A DNA stretch of 60,000 nt from positions 62,080,042 through 62,140,041 of the forward strand of contig CM060734.1 of the NCBI GenBank assembly GCA_030704615.1. The letters run 5' to 3'. A program made the position numbers and the translations under genes. The notes below the pieces were generated by a model. That model was not told the origin of the DNA. It ran no database searches and was given only the letters and a program-made list of their open reading frames with translations. Of the stretch, positions 1 through 11,287 are shown in pieces; position 1 is the stretch's first letter; each line of letters starts with the position of its first letter. This DNA is from Takakia lepidozioides (lineage: Eukaryota > Streptophyta > Takakiopsida > Takakiales > Takakiaceae).

Positions 1-547
1 AAAGGGTGTCTGGAGCTGAAACACCCAAGGAAGGAAGGGCAGAGGAAGAGGGAATGTGACCCTATCCTCCCTAGGCTTGGAAGGTGTTTTGCGAAGGGAT
101 AAACGGATGTCCCGGCTATAAGCGGCTCGTGGGCTTAGGCACTAGGAGTTAGTCAATAACCTAAGACTTGTAAGGCGGTTACTCAATAATTAAAATCTTA
201 AACAAACCGTAGGACGTAAGAATGCAAATCGCCCTATGAAGTAGATTAGTTAAACGCTTCTTTGCCGGTAGGAATTAGAGATTGCAAGTGACCACCAGAG
301 ACACGTCGCGGATTCCCTGCACTAACCGCAGCCGGGTAGGCGGTTACTCGAGCCCAACCTACACCGCAACTTGCCACGAACCCCCCTAGCTAGCTGTCAC
401 CCTGGCCACCCTGGCTGCGCGCGACCAGGGCTCGTCACCCTCTCCACATGGACCTTGTGATTTTATAAAATGTAAACAATGTGCCCAACCTTTTATTCTA
501 CGTCTTTATGGATACTGGCAATCCAACACTCCCATGGACCATAACTG

Positions 548-550
<3 letters not shown>
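1..550. other. Window start, no gene recognised
   Basis: This stretch has no long reading frame and no domain I can recognise. Its right part (about 290-440) is GC-rich and the last 60 bases turn AT-rich. It could be the end of an LTR or other repeat beginning outside the window, but no LTR terminus, primer site or polypurine tract is visible, so no assignment is made. Confidence 0.4.

Positions 551-616
<66 letters not shown>
551..616 (+). repeat. (TC)n microsatellite
   Basis: An uninterrupted run of TC dinucleotides, about 33 units. It creates an artificial Ser-Leu repeat reading frame that should not be taken as a gene. A 13-base C run follows at 829-841. Both tracts are hard to sequence and likely length-variable. 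Confidence 0.97.
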
Positions 617-619
<3 letters not shown>

Positions 620-1058
620 TGTTGGCGAACTTGCAAACTCAGTGGGGTCTTCACACTAGCCACATTTGACCCCGAGTTAGATTTTTATGAAGCTCCAGCG
701 CCTTTACCACATTATATGAGATATAATGAGCCGTCATTAGCAAAACTTGTTTGTATTCACCATTCAAACAACTAGAATATCTGCTACTCTCTTCATACAG
801 TTAAGCTACTTACTAAATCGGTTATTCACCCCCCCCCCCCCAAGCCATGGTATGTATACCAAACCTAACTGAGTTGACAACAAAATGTGTCCACCAAAGT
901 CCATAATATAAGTATATCCGGAATGGATCAACAGTTGGTTAAGGCCCAATTTCCTAGGTCATAGCTACAGCTGTATTAGATACAATAGCATGTAAACCAG
1001 CACGGACATGGATACACGCATCTACTGAACGTTTATTTGCCTGTTTGAGCTTCGATCT
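617..1058. other. AT-rich non-coding stretch downstream of the lectin gene
   Basis: No coding region seen. It contains the poly-C run at 829-841. Its right end would hold the 3' untranslated region of the minus-strand lectin gene that stops at 1059. Confidence 0.4.
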
Positions 1059-2117
1059 TCAGTGGAGCATCTTCCTGCCTCCGAGTGCAGAATGATCTTG
1101 ATCCGCAACCTCCTCGTGAGCAGCATCAACTAGCGTGGATTCAAGCAAAGAGCGTCGACGACAATTGTTCCAGACCAAAGTTCCGTCCTGGTTCTCAACA
1201 TTGTTTTGTATGTTGTAGTAGGTAAGAATACCGGTGCTATCTTGCTTATAGCAAAAAGCAAAAGCATCGTATTCCAATCCAATCCAGGCACTTTCTTTTG
1301 TGAAGCATGACTTCCAAAAATTGGTTCCCTGCACCAAGTTCCCGTTGTTGTTTCCTAGGAATAGATTGAGATCTAAACTAGACGTCACAAACACTCCACC
1401 AGTAATTCTGGCACAGGAGGCATAGAGGACGGGTCCCGACAAATATATAGATTTGCATGTTGTAGCAAAACCACCACACTGTGTTGAAAGCCACCACATA
1501 CCACATACCACATATCCATGAATTAATCATCTGTATCTTCGTCCGTTGGACAGTGGAATAGTAAATGCACAAATCAAAATTATGATTCATATTGGGGGCA
1601 TATGTGTCATTCCAACAACACAAATCCAAATGCACGAGTGATGTAGGCAGTATGAGTTTGTCAAATTTGATTGAAAATTGCCATAGGTACATCATATACA
1701 ACATCGTACCACAATAATGGATAGGGTGATGATCGAGGCTCCACTACAAGACATGAAGATGAGTACTGCAAAGCATGAGCACGGCGAGGAAACAATGTAC
1801 TGACTCAAATCAGCAGCTAGCTGCGGAACGGTGAAAGAATCAAGAGCACTGGAAAATCACGGAATCACAGGTTCCTAGAGCAGATTAGAACTCCGCAACG
1901 TACGATAAGCAATAACAAACAATTCCTAGTTCATCAATTAGCTGCGCTGATATTGGTCGAATAAGATCAACAACAACAAAACACATGAGGGATCAGGACG
2001 TGACAATTTTCGCCTCTTGTAGGCACTTACTGTTGCTTGAGCTCCATTGAGCATTGCCGATATACAAAGAAGCCCCGCCGTAGCTAGAAGCGCCATCTTA
2101 TGCGATGAATTAGCCAT
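1059..2117 (-). CDS. Secreted cyanovirin-N homologue (CVNH) lectin, two exons
   Basis: Exon 1 is 2117-2031 (29 codons): an ATG followed by a signal peptide with hydrophobic core ALLATAGLLCISAML and a likely cleavage after AQA. It ends at a consensus GTAAGT donor. Exon 2 is 1478-1059, after a CAG acceptor, in matching phase 0; total 168 residues. Exon 2 shows the CVNH pattern: GGFATTCKSIYL, LYASCARI, SSLDLN, then GNNNGNLVQGTNFWKSC, i.e. paired Cys residues and the GN-NG-L turn of this carbohydrate-binding fold. Only about one CVNH repeat plus a degenerate second half (NVENQDGTLVW) is present. CVNH proteins are known from cyanobacteria, fungi and the fern Ceratopteris; they bind high-mannose glycans. 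A secreted defence or cell-wall lectin is my inference. Translation runs to a stop with no break, so the gene looks intact. Confidence 0.8.
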
Positions 2118-2328
2118 GATATCGATCTTCGCTAGGAGCTTACGTCGATCACTGGAGATGGATGCTTGCAATTGTAGTATAATATCCCACTCACGAAGAT
2201 GGCCTTAGATTAGACTCTTGTGGTGTCTCGATGGGCCTACAACAAAAGCAGCTAGTGTTGAATGCTCGGCAATGTTGAGACAGTCATGCAACGCTGAGTA
2301 TTGTGATTGACCATTCTCTCCCGTCTTG

Positions 2329-2335
2329 TTATATA
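2329..2335 (-). promoter_or_regulatory. Possible TATA box of the lectin gene
   Basis: On the minus strand this reads TATATAA within AAGTATATAACAAG, about 210 bases upstream of the lectin ATG at 2117. Distance and sequence fit a plant core promoter with a 5' leader of about 180 bases. Position-based inference only. Confidence 0.4.
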
Positions 2336-2390
2336 CTTAGACGTCCATTCACTAGACGTTAAGGAAACTTTATCTTTATCTCCAGATAAA

Positions 2391-2713
2391 GACCGGCCAT
2401 TCTTTTAGTGGCGAATAATTCTTAGTGGCAATAATCGCCAAATTTGACCTCCCTTGGGTCCCGCCGACTAAGGGAATTAGGTTGAAAAATTTAGGGATTT
2501 TGCCAAAAGCTGATTTGGTGGGCCCATCATTCGCCGGAGGGGAAGAGGGAGGCACTTATCACCAGCCATTCTTCTAGTGGCGAATAATTGCCAGATTTTG
2601 ACTTTTGGCGACAGGGGCAAAGAGAAATGAGGCTGAAAAATGCAAACTTTTTGCCAAATGCTGATTTGGTGGGCCCACCATTCGCCAGAGGGGCTGCAAG
2701 AGGGAGGCACATG
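2391..2713. repeat. Two-unit imperfect tandem duplication, ~170-bp unit
   Basis: Unit 1 starts near 2391 and unit 2 near 2562. Both contain CCATTCTTYTAGTGGCGAAT, then GCTGATTTGGTGGGCCCA and a common end at GAGGGAGGCAC. The middle parts have diverged by substitutions and small indels. Reading frames across it on the minus strand are repeats of each other and not genes. Confidence 0.8.
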
Positions 2714-3710
2714 GCGCCATATTGAATGAAGGCAATTTACAACAGAGGAGCCAAATCCCATCGACCACCTGCAGGACATCGCCCCGTTCCGAATGGCGGG
2801 AGGACGTGGAGCCAGCTATGGTGCCCATTTTCTACATACACACACATATATGTGGGTAAGTATAGTCTTTATAGATAGACACAAGTCAAATGGCTACCCA
2901 AGGGAGTTATCTACCGCTAAGATACCCATACAATATTGCAAATTCATCACTACAAATTTTGTAACTATAGCCAGATCTATACAGGTACACCAATAGATAT
3001 CGCAGAGCACTATGATGCCTGTAAATGTTTCCATGTACATGTACCGCCCAACTCGTCTTAGCTTCCATGGGTTGCTGCCTTGGTCATTGTGCAAGTAGCA
3101 TTCATAGCCTTTTTTTTTTTTTTCATATTCCAATATTGGAGCCACAAATTTTGTATCCTAAAAATCAGAGTGTCGCCATCACAAATTATTATTTGGTTTT
3201 ACACTTCGCCAAAACTCAACTTGAATTTATGAATTGTTGCCAGCCATTGCACCAAAAAATTTGAATATAATCGCCAATTCAGTTCCAAGGAGCCTGCTGA
3301 CTGTAGCCATGTCTGTGCAACTTCAGAAATGAAAAAAAATGGCTGGTGACAGATTTAGGTTCAAAGAGGGTTGTAAATATGTCAATCATTGGGATTTTGG
3401 GGACGGAGGGTGAGGAGTTTAGCTCAACATGTGCAACATGTGGTTAATAAAATCGCAAGTACAATTTTTATTAATTAAATGTATTTATTACCGTGATTGG
3501 TCAATTGATGGTCTTCAACCTAGGCTTATGCTATGTTTGTTGGGATATGCTCCCCCATGCAGGGCCTCCAGGGTCAGAGTAGCAGAAGATAATAGGAATA
3601 ATGTAAGAACTTAATGCACACGTGCAACCTCTGGCAGGATATATGGTATGCCAGTTTCTAGCATGTCAAATCATCCCCACCCTCTCTTGAGAGTGACATA
3701 GAACTGAAGG
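2714..3710. other. Non-coding stretch
   Basis: No recognisable gene. It holds a T run at about 3109-3123 and mostly AT-rich sequence with scattered short frames lacking any family resemblance. Confidence 0.4.
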
Positions 3711-3714
3711 TCGA

Positions 3715-3922
3715 GTTGGGGTTACACGATGAGGTGTGTAACTCCACTCGGGATTACACAGAATGGAGTGTAACTCCTCTCGGTGTAACTCACACTTGGT
3801 CTTGAAATTTGACTAAGTCCAAATTGGGTTAAGTATAAAATGGACTAACCAGAGTTACATCAGAAACCGGGGTTACAAACGGTTACATTGATTGGAGGGT
3901 TACAATACCGGGGTTACACCAA
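3715..3922. repeat. Irregular cluster of GTTACA/TGTAAC motifs
   Basis: Within about 200 bases the heptamer-like words GTTACAC, GTGTAAC, GGGTTACA and TGTAACTCC recur roughly ten times in both orientations, with variable spacing. The stretch has no reading frame of note. It might be a decayed minisatellite or a cluster of binding sites; nothing in the sequence decides between these. Confidence 0.5.
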
Positions 3923-4604
3923 GCGCCTCCCATCAAGAATTGAGCCCTGAACCTCGTTGCCTACGACGATATCACCTCACCATCTTGCTACCCACCACAG
4001 CTTGTAATCCATTTGGATTCTTAAGTACTAGGGCTTCGCGTTGCTTCGCACTACTAGCGACGAATTCTGAGAACTACCTTCAATTTTTCACAAAAAAAAG
4101 GGTGGGTCATCCCCACGGTGTTACATGCAAAGATCCCGTGTTTTGTTTTTTTCTAGAAGAAAAATGACGGATCTGCATTTCAAGGTTCAATTTTCACAAG
4201 CCGCATCAATCAATAACAACATACCCAAATACCCTTGCATTCACTATATGAACTTTCAAGCATCCACCATGGGATTGGATCTTGGTGGGTTAAGCCTAGC
4301 TTTTGACAATATTCATGCAAATTCGTCAAGGGCTCCATCCAAAGCCACACCACGAGAAACAAACAAACATGTCCAAATTTAAGATGCTGAACAAACTTGT
4401 GCATAGGGCTACCCCTCTCATCAATCTCATTAAAATTCGAATTCACTTCCATCTTCAAGCTTTGGAGAAGCTCCACCACCCAAACCCAGAAATAGGACAG
4501 CACTCCGATTTCCATCTACTGTCACCAGAATCAGTCAAAAATCACCCCTTCAGTCAAGTGCAATTGTGGGCTGACTTTCCACCTATGCCGGGTAGACCGC
4601 ACCA

Positions 4605-4763
4605 TCAGGAAATGGTGGATGGTCTGAGTAGCTACACAGATCAATGAATGAAGCAAGACACTTGCATCTTGCACCCAACAGTACATGATGATCAATACTC
4701 TCAGGAAATGGTGGATGGTCCGAGTAGCTACACAGATCAATGAATGAAGCAAGACACTAGCAT
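4605..4763. repeat. Direct repeat of ~60 bp with 96-bp period
   Basis: The block starting TCAGGAAATGGTGGATGG is present at 4605-4667 and again at 4701-4763, differing at only a few positions (for example CTGAG/CCGAG). It lies immediately 3' of the stop codon of the minus-strand PPR gene, so the duplication affects its 3' flank. Confidence 0.9.
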
Positions 4764-4783
4764 GTTTCCAAGAAAGCATCCTT

Positions 4784-7078
4784 TCACCAGTAATCACCAC
4801 AAGAACAAATCCCATCTTCAAAGTGGTGGAAAGAAGTTAGCATCCCATACAACAATTGCTCGGCCAACAATCTTTGAAATGAATTTGGTGGAGGTGTGGC
4901 AGTCTCCACACACTTGAAGATTCTTGATGAGTCGTGCTGATCAGCCCAAAACCAATGGTCAGCTTCTCACTGTGGTGGCAAAGAGAATATTCTTTTCTTC
5001 CACATCATGCAATAAAAAACGTGTGTCAGGCACATACCCCGCCTCCTTCATCTGCCCAGATGCTCTTCTCAGCTCAGCATGGATTTCCTTAATTCTGGGA
5101 TGCAACTTGTCATGTGGCTTCTTTCTAGCCCATCTGACCTTCATCATTCTTCTCACCTTTGCAGTGTCATCCCACCTGCCAGGGGCAGCATAGATGTTTG
5201 GTATAACAACACATAAGTCGCAGCATCCTGTTCATCCCACTTGAGGATAGATGTTGCCACACATTCAGGCATCTCCACATTGCCATGGATTCTGTAGGCA
5301 CCAAGCAAGGCCTTCCACACCACAACATCTGGATTGATTGGCATTTTATTAATCAGGTCCACTACCTCATGTAGTTGTCACGCACGTCCATAAGGTCCAC
5401 CATGCAGCCAAAGTGCTTTACTGGCGGGGTGACACCATGATCTTGACTCAGGGAATCGAAGTAGCGTCTTCCTTCATTCAGTAGGCCAGTGTGGCTACAT
5501 GCAGAGAGAACACATATAAAAGTGATATTGTCCGGCTTCAAGCCGTTCTTTTGCATTCCTTCAAATAGTTGTAGGACCTCCCTATGACAACCTCCCCCTC
5601 CCACTCCCACTCAAACTCCAAACTCCTTTATAGATTTCTGTACATCACACAAAGGAAGCCCTAAATTAAAGCTGACTTTGGCTGGGGAAGAGCTGTAACC
5701 ATCTCTGTCTTGATGAAAAGGGCAGAGATCTTAGGTGATCAGTCAGCTACTAACCTGTGATAAGAGGAATTATGTAGTCCACAGTTTGCACGCCAAGCAT
5801 CCCAAGCGAGATGTAGGGCGTCGACTCCAGATGGTGCTTGGCATGTGACAATTGGGCACCGATACATAGCAACATCAGAGTTAGGGTTGCCACACTCAAT
5901 GACCCTTCCAGACTCTTCTAAGAAATGATCTCATCTCGCTGTCGCTTGTAACTGATCGGGAAAGTTTCAAGATTCATCAGTTTGAAGTAAAAAGGTTCGT
6001 CCACATTCCGCCGGCTGGTGATGTCTATCTTCACAGTTGGTCTTGTGAGCCACCTAGCAACTATTGCGGGGTACTCCAGAACAATTTCAAGGGAACAGTC
6101 AAGCCCATCATCTAAGGAATCTGCATTTTCCTGGAGCAGCGTCCAATTGGCATCTACTGGTCAACAGCCCTTTATGTACATTTTCCTATCCTTGGGATAA
6201 TACAGACCTTCTGCAAAATACACAAGCGGTTTTCAACAGAAAACCCACCTGGTGTAATCTTCAAGTGAGCTCCCACTTTGAAATATTCTGGTTGCTTGGT
6301 TGGTGGCGTGCACTTGAGCGAGGATTCGCTTTTAACGGCATCATCCATTGTCCCTCTGGAACCATGGTAAAATTACTCTCCTGATCTCTCCAGTTTATCG
6401 CACTCCATGACACCACATCTCGTTCATGTCAAAAACTCCCTTTGCATCCTTAATGCACCTACATTTGGCATACAGGTCCACCAGGGCAGTGTTCAGAATG
6501 ACATCTGGTACAATTCCAGCTTTGACAACCACATCACATTTGTTTGTGTTTACAATGCGTGTGCAAGCCTGGGAGCTCTGGAAAAGGGGAAAGAGGTCCA
6601 TGGTGACATCACCCCTTCGCGCAACATTTGCTCATAGGTCTCCAAAGCATTCCTACCATACCCATGCTTGGTAAATCCTGCCAACATTATATTCAACGTG
6701 ATCAAAGATCGCTGAGGCATTCTGTTGAACACTTGGTGAGCATCCATGATGCTCCCGCACTTTACATACATGTTGACAAGGGTATTGAGTAGAAAAACAT
6801 TTGGCGTGAATCCACTTTGGATAATGTGAGTGTGCACCTGCTTTCCAGCTTCCAGACCTTCCATCTTGATGCACTTAAGCAAGAGACAGACATACATATC
6901 TGAATCTGCTGAAATGCCTTCTTGGTTTAAAGTCTGTAGAGCCTCCGTCAGTCTGCCGAGCCTCCGTCAGTCTGCCTGCCGCACAAAGCATCTTCATATG
7001 TCCGAAGATGCATTGTGGACTGGGTGAATGCAGGGTTGAGTGGACCAAAATGGACGTTACCGGCACAGTTTTAGATGA
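4784..7078 (-). pseudogene. DYW-type PPR protein, broken
   Basis: PPR-DYW proteins bind organellar RNA and usually perform C-to-U editing in plastids or mitochondria. Read on the minus strand, PPR motifs appear at 6900-6550 (GKQVHTHIIQSGF, NTLVNMYVKCGSIMDAHQVF) and 6600-6395, then 5610-5360 (GLKPDNITFICVLSACSHTG), followed by the E region (VVVWKALLGAYRIHGNVEM). The DYW domain at 5156-4784 contains HSEKL, the zinc ligands CGDCH, and a perfect C-terminus GICSCGDYW with a TGA stop at 4786-4784. The chain is broken by several frameshifts, by a 17-base tandem duplication at about 6941-6975, and by a ~780-base foreign insert (about 5615-6395). The N-terminal transit peptide is not identifiable. The frameshifts may be partly assembly error, but the insert is structural. 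Confidence 0.85.
5756..6260 (-). pseudogene. Captured exon of a DUF2921-like membrane protein gene
   Basis: Inside the PPR pseudogene, on the same strand, lies a well-formed exon at 6210-5756: an acceptor TTTTGCAG before it and a donor ACAG/GTTAGT after it. Its translation contains SLEIVLEYPAIVARWLTRP, NLETFPISYKRQRDE and PYISLGMLGVQTVDYIIPL, which resemble the conserved core and a membrane segment of plant DUF2921 proteins. One in-frame stop follows the DEIIS motif. Retained splice signals show the piece came from genomic DNA and not from mRNA. The rest of the insert (5615-5755 and 6260-6395) looks like flanking intron and exon remnants. Family assignment is from memory of the motif. Confidence 0.6.
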
Positions 7079-7081
7079 CTG

Positions 7082-7103
7082 CAATTGATGGTGTCATCAA
7101 TTG
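7082..7103. repeat. Short perfect palindrome
   Basis: CAATTGATG and its exact reverse complement CATCAATTG flank a 4-base loop, a possible hairpin. It sits at the 5' edge of the PPR pseudogene. No terminator role is expected in nuclear plant DNA. Confidence 0.7.
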
Positions 7104-7604
7104 AATTTGAATTAATTCATTAAAACCAGCAAATGTATATGTCATTGTATTCCTAGCTTCAATCTCACCCATAGCAAGTCTCCAATCATGAATCCGATAA
7201 GAAATGACTCTGCTATGGACTTTTGAACACCGTCATTGTGGACTGTTACCGCTATGAATGGAATTACAATGGACTCAAGTTCTCATATGTGCCATTGGTG
7301 AATTCCATTGAAATTTGGACTTAAGGTGGCCATTTTGGTCCACATCATAGGTATGGATTTGAAGTGGCAAAATCATTTGTCATTTGACTCATATGGACTA
7401 ATATATATAAAAAAATAGTCGTTTTTTTGAAAAGTCCATAGCTCATATTGTTTTTTGGAACAAGTCAGATTTCCAACGAGTACTCTCGCAAACTTGCAAG
7501 GAGGCTATAGTACAGAACACCATCCGTTCATTTCATAACTTGAGCTCTTGGGTCCTTGCCAAATGTTAGTGTAACAATCAAAGTGGTTAATGTAAATTTT
7601 TGAT
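7104..7604. other. AT-rich intergenic stretch
   Basis: About 500 bases without a gene. It ends abruptly where the chromovirus integrase coding sequence begins, so its right edge is a truncation breakpoint of that element. Confidence 0.4.
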
Positions 7605-8847
7605 ACTTTACCCTGCGGCACTCTTAAAGAAAGAGTATTTCTGGCCTAAACTGAGGGAGGAGGCGGAGGAGTATGTCAAGACATGCACCACATGCCAACA
7701 AAACCGGAGCGAGTACAAAAAGCAAGCGGGGCTGTTACAACCCTTGCCGATTCCAGAGGGGACTTGGGAAAGCGTCTCGATGGATTTCATGATTGCTATG
7801 CCGCTGTCAAAAGGATTCGATGCAATCATGGTGGTGGTGGATAGGTTCAGTAAAATGGGTCATTTCATCCCCACCAAGGAGACGACAACGGCGCAGGAGA
7901 CAGGGCGACTTTACTTCGCCCACGTCTTAAAGCATCATGGAGTCCCGAAGGATATTGTTTCGGACCGCGATCCAAAGTTTACGAGTAAATTTTGGAGGGC
8001 ACTTTGGAAGAAGATGGGGACGAGGCTGAAGATGAGCACCGCCTTCCGACCTACGACCGACGGCCAAACAGAAAGAGTGAATTCCGTAGTGAAGTAGATC
8101 TTGCGGAATTACGTGTCGGCAGACCAAACAGACTGGGTGGAACACTTAGACGCGGCAGAGTTCTGTTATAATAACATAGAACACTCCGCAACGGGAGTTT
8201 CCCCTTTCGTATTGGTCTATGGAAAAGCACCTCTGGTGCCGACAAGTTGGGCCGCCCAAGACGTTGAGGAACCGGCAGTAGCGGCAGTACTGGAAGAACG
8301 CGAGCGTTTGTTGAGGCTCGCAAAGTACAACATTGCCAAAGCTAGGAAACGGTATGAAAGGCAGGCGAATCGGAAGCGGAGGGAAGTGAAGTTTGAGGCA
8401 GGCACGGAGGTCTGGTTGAACATCAAGAATTTCCGACTACCTCCGGAAGTGAGTCCGAAGTTCGTACCTCCGTATGCGGGACCCTTTCGCATTCGGAAGG
8501 TTATGAATGAGGATGTGTATGAATTGGAGCTGTCGGCAAACAACAAGGTGCACCCAGTATTCCATGTCTCCCTTTTGAAGCCTTACTTCAAAGATAAAGC
8601 GCGTCCGAATCGGCATCAAGTGTTGCGTCCGCCACCTATGCTGTTGGATCATGAAAATGAACCTGAGTACGAGGTGGAGGCAATACTTAAGTCGAGGAGG
8701 TTCAAGAACCGAGAAACGGAGTATCTCGTCAAATGGAAGGGCTATCATCATGTGGAGGCATCTTGGGTGCGTGCCTCAGAAATGGGAAACGCATCCGAGG
8801 CGGTCGCAGCTTTCGAAGGGCGACCTCAAAAGCGGAAGAAGCGTTGA
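7605..8847 (+). pseudogene. Chromovirus (Ty3/gypsy) integrase with chromodomain, 5'-truncated
   Basis: The 3' part of a pol gene. It starts inside the integrase zinc-binding region (CTTCQQNR keeps the CxxC pair), continues through the catalytic core with D (SMDFM), D (SDRDPKF) and E (GQTERVN), and ends in a chromodomain at about 8665-8820 (YEVEAILKSRRF, YLVKWKGYHHVEASWV). Chromodomains direct these elements to modified chromatin. One in-frame TAG at 8095-8097 interrupts the core just after the catalytic Glu; homologues suggest a former CAG. Otherwise the frame is open from 7605 to the TGA at 8845-8847. Gag, protease, RT and RNase H are absent upstream. Confidence 0.92.
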
Positions 8848-8864
8848 TGGGGACATCAACCTTG

Positions 8865-8880
8865 GAGCGTGGGGGAGGAA
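8865..8880 (+). other. Polypurine tract of the chromovirus
   Basis: GAGCGTGGGGGAGGAA lies directly before the LTR start and 17 bases after the pol stop codon, the usual position of the plus-strand primer. Confidence 0.75.
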
Positions 8881-8881
8881 A

Positions 8882-10477
8882 TGCATGCTTAGCCCGGCTT
8901 AGCTAGCTTAGGAATCCGATTGCAAAAACTTGTATTGTACAAAACGTGCTATAAATGAAATGGATTCCAAATGTTGTGCGTCCTATTTTGTTTGGAATGG
9001 TGATGCATGGTATGGTTGGCTAGTGTGTAGAATGCATGCTAGCTTATAAAAGTGGGAGAGGTAAATTGGGTTAATCGTGTGTTTGCATAGTGCCGAAATC
9101 GGGTGACCCCCATCCGAGGGGCAAGGAAACTTGCGCCTTCTTTGGGAGTTCACGTGCTAGTGCGTACCTGGCGCGTGCGCGTACTATAACTGCGCTACCG
9201 AGGGGGTTGCCTTGTAGTGCGGGCTAACGCGGAAGCTACGTGCTTCCGTTCACGTACTATAATCGTATAGCCTCGGGACGAAGTCGTAGTGCGGCTTCGG
9301 CGTGTTCCCGTACCTCAGGCCAGCATTCCAAGGCGGACCCAATTGTAGTGATTGGGGCACACGGTTGGTTCAAGGTTATCTTCCTAGTCAAAGAGGGTTC
9401 CAGGTGAACCCTTGCTCAAGGTGATGCCAAAAGCGGCATCATGAGCGGTCGCAAGCAACGTTGTTGCAGTAAGGCGATCCGATCCTCGGGGAGGATCGTT
9501 CCTTGGCCTTGAAGTAGGCCAAGAAGAGTGCACTGGGAGGAGCTGGAGAGGCTCCACCCTTGGCCGGGACTTGGAGGAAGTCGGCCAAACTAGCTAGTGG
9601 AGAGTAGAGTCAAGTGTGGGGTTTGGTTCTTTGCCATGGGACGCCATGGTGCGGAAACAAACTCCTTGATGTGGGACGCCACAACTTGGATGTTCGTTTC
9701 TACAAAATGGAGAAGTCGATGAGGACATCGACTCCCTGTTGGTAGGGGTGTGTGTCGCGGCCCTTTGCCTTAAGGGCAGGGGGTCGGGACACATGAGGGG
9801 CTGCCCCTGTGGTGGGGGCAGCGGCAGCGATAGGTATGGGGGGCTGAAGCACCCTTGAGTGCCCAAGGCACTCAAGGAGGCGGAGGCGCTCACTAGGTGG
9901 AGCCCCGCACACCGGGTTGCGGTGGGGGTGGCTCCACAAGGGGTGGTGGTAGCTTAGCGGGACTTAGTGGGGGTGGCATAGGACTCACCATGGGGGCAGA
10001 GACCTCGTGGTGGGAGACGTGGGGAGTCTTGGGACTCATCACGGTCCATAGGGGTCGTGGTGAGTGGGCCAAGACTCACCGCGACTCATCACCGGGAGTC
10101 GAGGGTTTTCGTGGTGGTTCGCCATAAAATGGCATGGCTGGTTATGAAACCCCCGCGGACAGCTACAGAAGTATATATAGGGAGTAGTAACACCGAGAAC
10201 GGTGCAAGCCCGTTGGTGACCAAAAACTAGTGAGTAAGCGTGCGAGCCGGAAAGCGACCAAAGAGTGGGGAGCTGTTCCGGACTGCCATCTACCAAAGGG
10301 AATTCCACTAGGCCCAAATAGGTGGAGGGTTTAGTGGGAAGCGAAGGGGGACCGTTATGTCCCGGTGAGCAGCCGAAGCTCCAAGTTGGCCCGGCGGCCA
10401 AGTTGGGAGTCAGGCGCGCGCATCAAAGCGAGTATCTATGACTTGAAGGGGAGCTTACCGGAGTGAGGTGCGCGACA
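8882..10477 (+). mobile_element. 3' LTR of the chromovirus (~1.6 kb)
   Basis: Begins TGCATGCTTAG right after the polypurine tract and is GC-rich, with no coding content. A TATA box sits at about 10172-10179. The right end is placed at GCGCGACA because homology to methyltransferase-gypsy copy 2 resumes just after it. The matching 5' LTR is not in the window, so the right boundary is inferred. Reading frames inside (9594-10400) have no family resemblance. Confidence 0.65.
10172..10179 (+). promoter_or_regulatory. LTR TATA box
   Basis: TATATATA-type sequence in the 3' third of the LTR, the expected place for the U3/R promoter. Transcription would start about 30 bases downstream. Confidence 0.6.
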
Positions 10478-10483
10478 TGGGAG

Positions 10484-11287
10484 GCATGGGATTCATGTGC
10501 GGAGCAGCACTACTACTAGTGCAAGTGGAGTCTGCTGCAGCCATGACTCGAGGAGCAGCACGAGTTCCTGAGCCACGAGGTGTAGAGGTGGAATTGGATC
10601 CACAGCGTGGGGAGGCAAGCCGTCAGGCGAGGCTTCCTCAGTCACTCACATTGGCGGAGACAGTGTCGACGCCATCCATGGCACCTAGTTCTCGCCCGAC
10701 TGTTACCGAGGCGGAGGTTGCTATGTCATTGGGGGAGAGCTACACGTGCAGCACTGACACCTGCTACCAAGGCTAGTGCAGCCGGTGTGTTATTGGGGGC
10801 AGCCACCTCTGTGTTTCAAGCCCCACTGTTCTCGGCAACCATGATTGCGACGCCAGGGGTAAGACCAGCTACAGTGTTCAGACTAGCAGCAACACTCTGC
10901 GAGAGTGGGGAAGTCACTTCATCTTCTGTGGAGTTACTGGAAGGTGTAGTGGCAGAGGGATCCTCGGATTTGAGGGTCAAGACTGCCACGGCTGCGCCAT
11001 GGCAAGCTGCAGCTGCCAGGTTGACGGAGCTGCCAGCTAGGCCAGCCTTTGAGCGCGCCATGGTGACACCTGGAGTTGTCTTGTTAGACAACCAGGGAGG
11101 CATTTTCACTTTGAGTGGACCGGCAGGCAAGAAGTACCGGCCACTGTGGGTCTTGTTGGACTCAGGAGCTCAGCCACTGATGTTGGGCAGAGCTGCTATT
11201 GCAGGTTTGGGCCTCATGGAGGCGGATATGGAGCCTTGTGCTTTCCAGATACAGACATCTCTGGGATGATCAGAGCAGGCTCGGGGC
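10484..11287 (+). pseudogene. Pre-protease and retropepsin region, copy 1
   Basis: Starts with the conserved block MGFMCGAALL, equivalent to copy 2 at 45,038. A frameshift near 10,735 moves the reading to the frame open from 10,607 to 11,269. The aspartic protease active site reads VLLDSGAQPLMLGRA (about 11,150-11,195), a D-S-G retropepsin triad. An in-frame TGA at 11,267-11,269 replaces a Gly codon found in copy 2, and the same frame continues from 11,270 into the methyltransferase region. It would process the gag-pol polyprotein. Confidence 0.85.

Noticed and set aside
481-669. Small frame with a Ser-Leu repeat
   Set aside because: It is produced by the TC microsatellite; no conserved protein sequence.
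9594-10401. Several frames of ~80-120 codons inside the chromovirus LTR
   Set aside because: GC-rich LTR sequence with frames open on both strands at once; no domain, and the position between polypurine tract and LTR end explains it.
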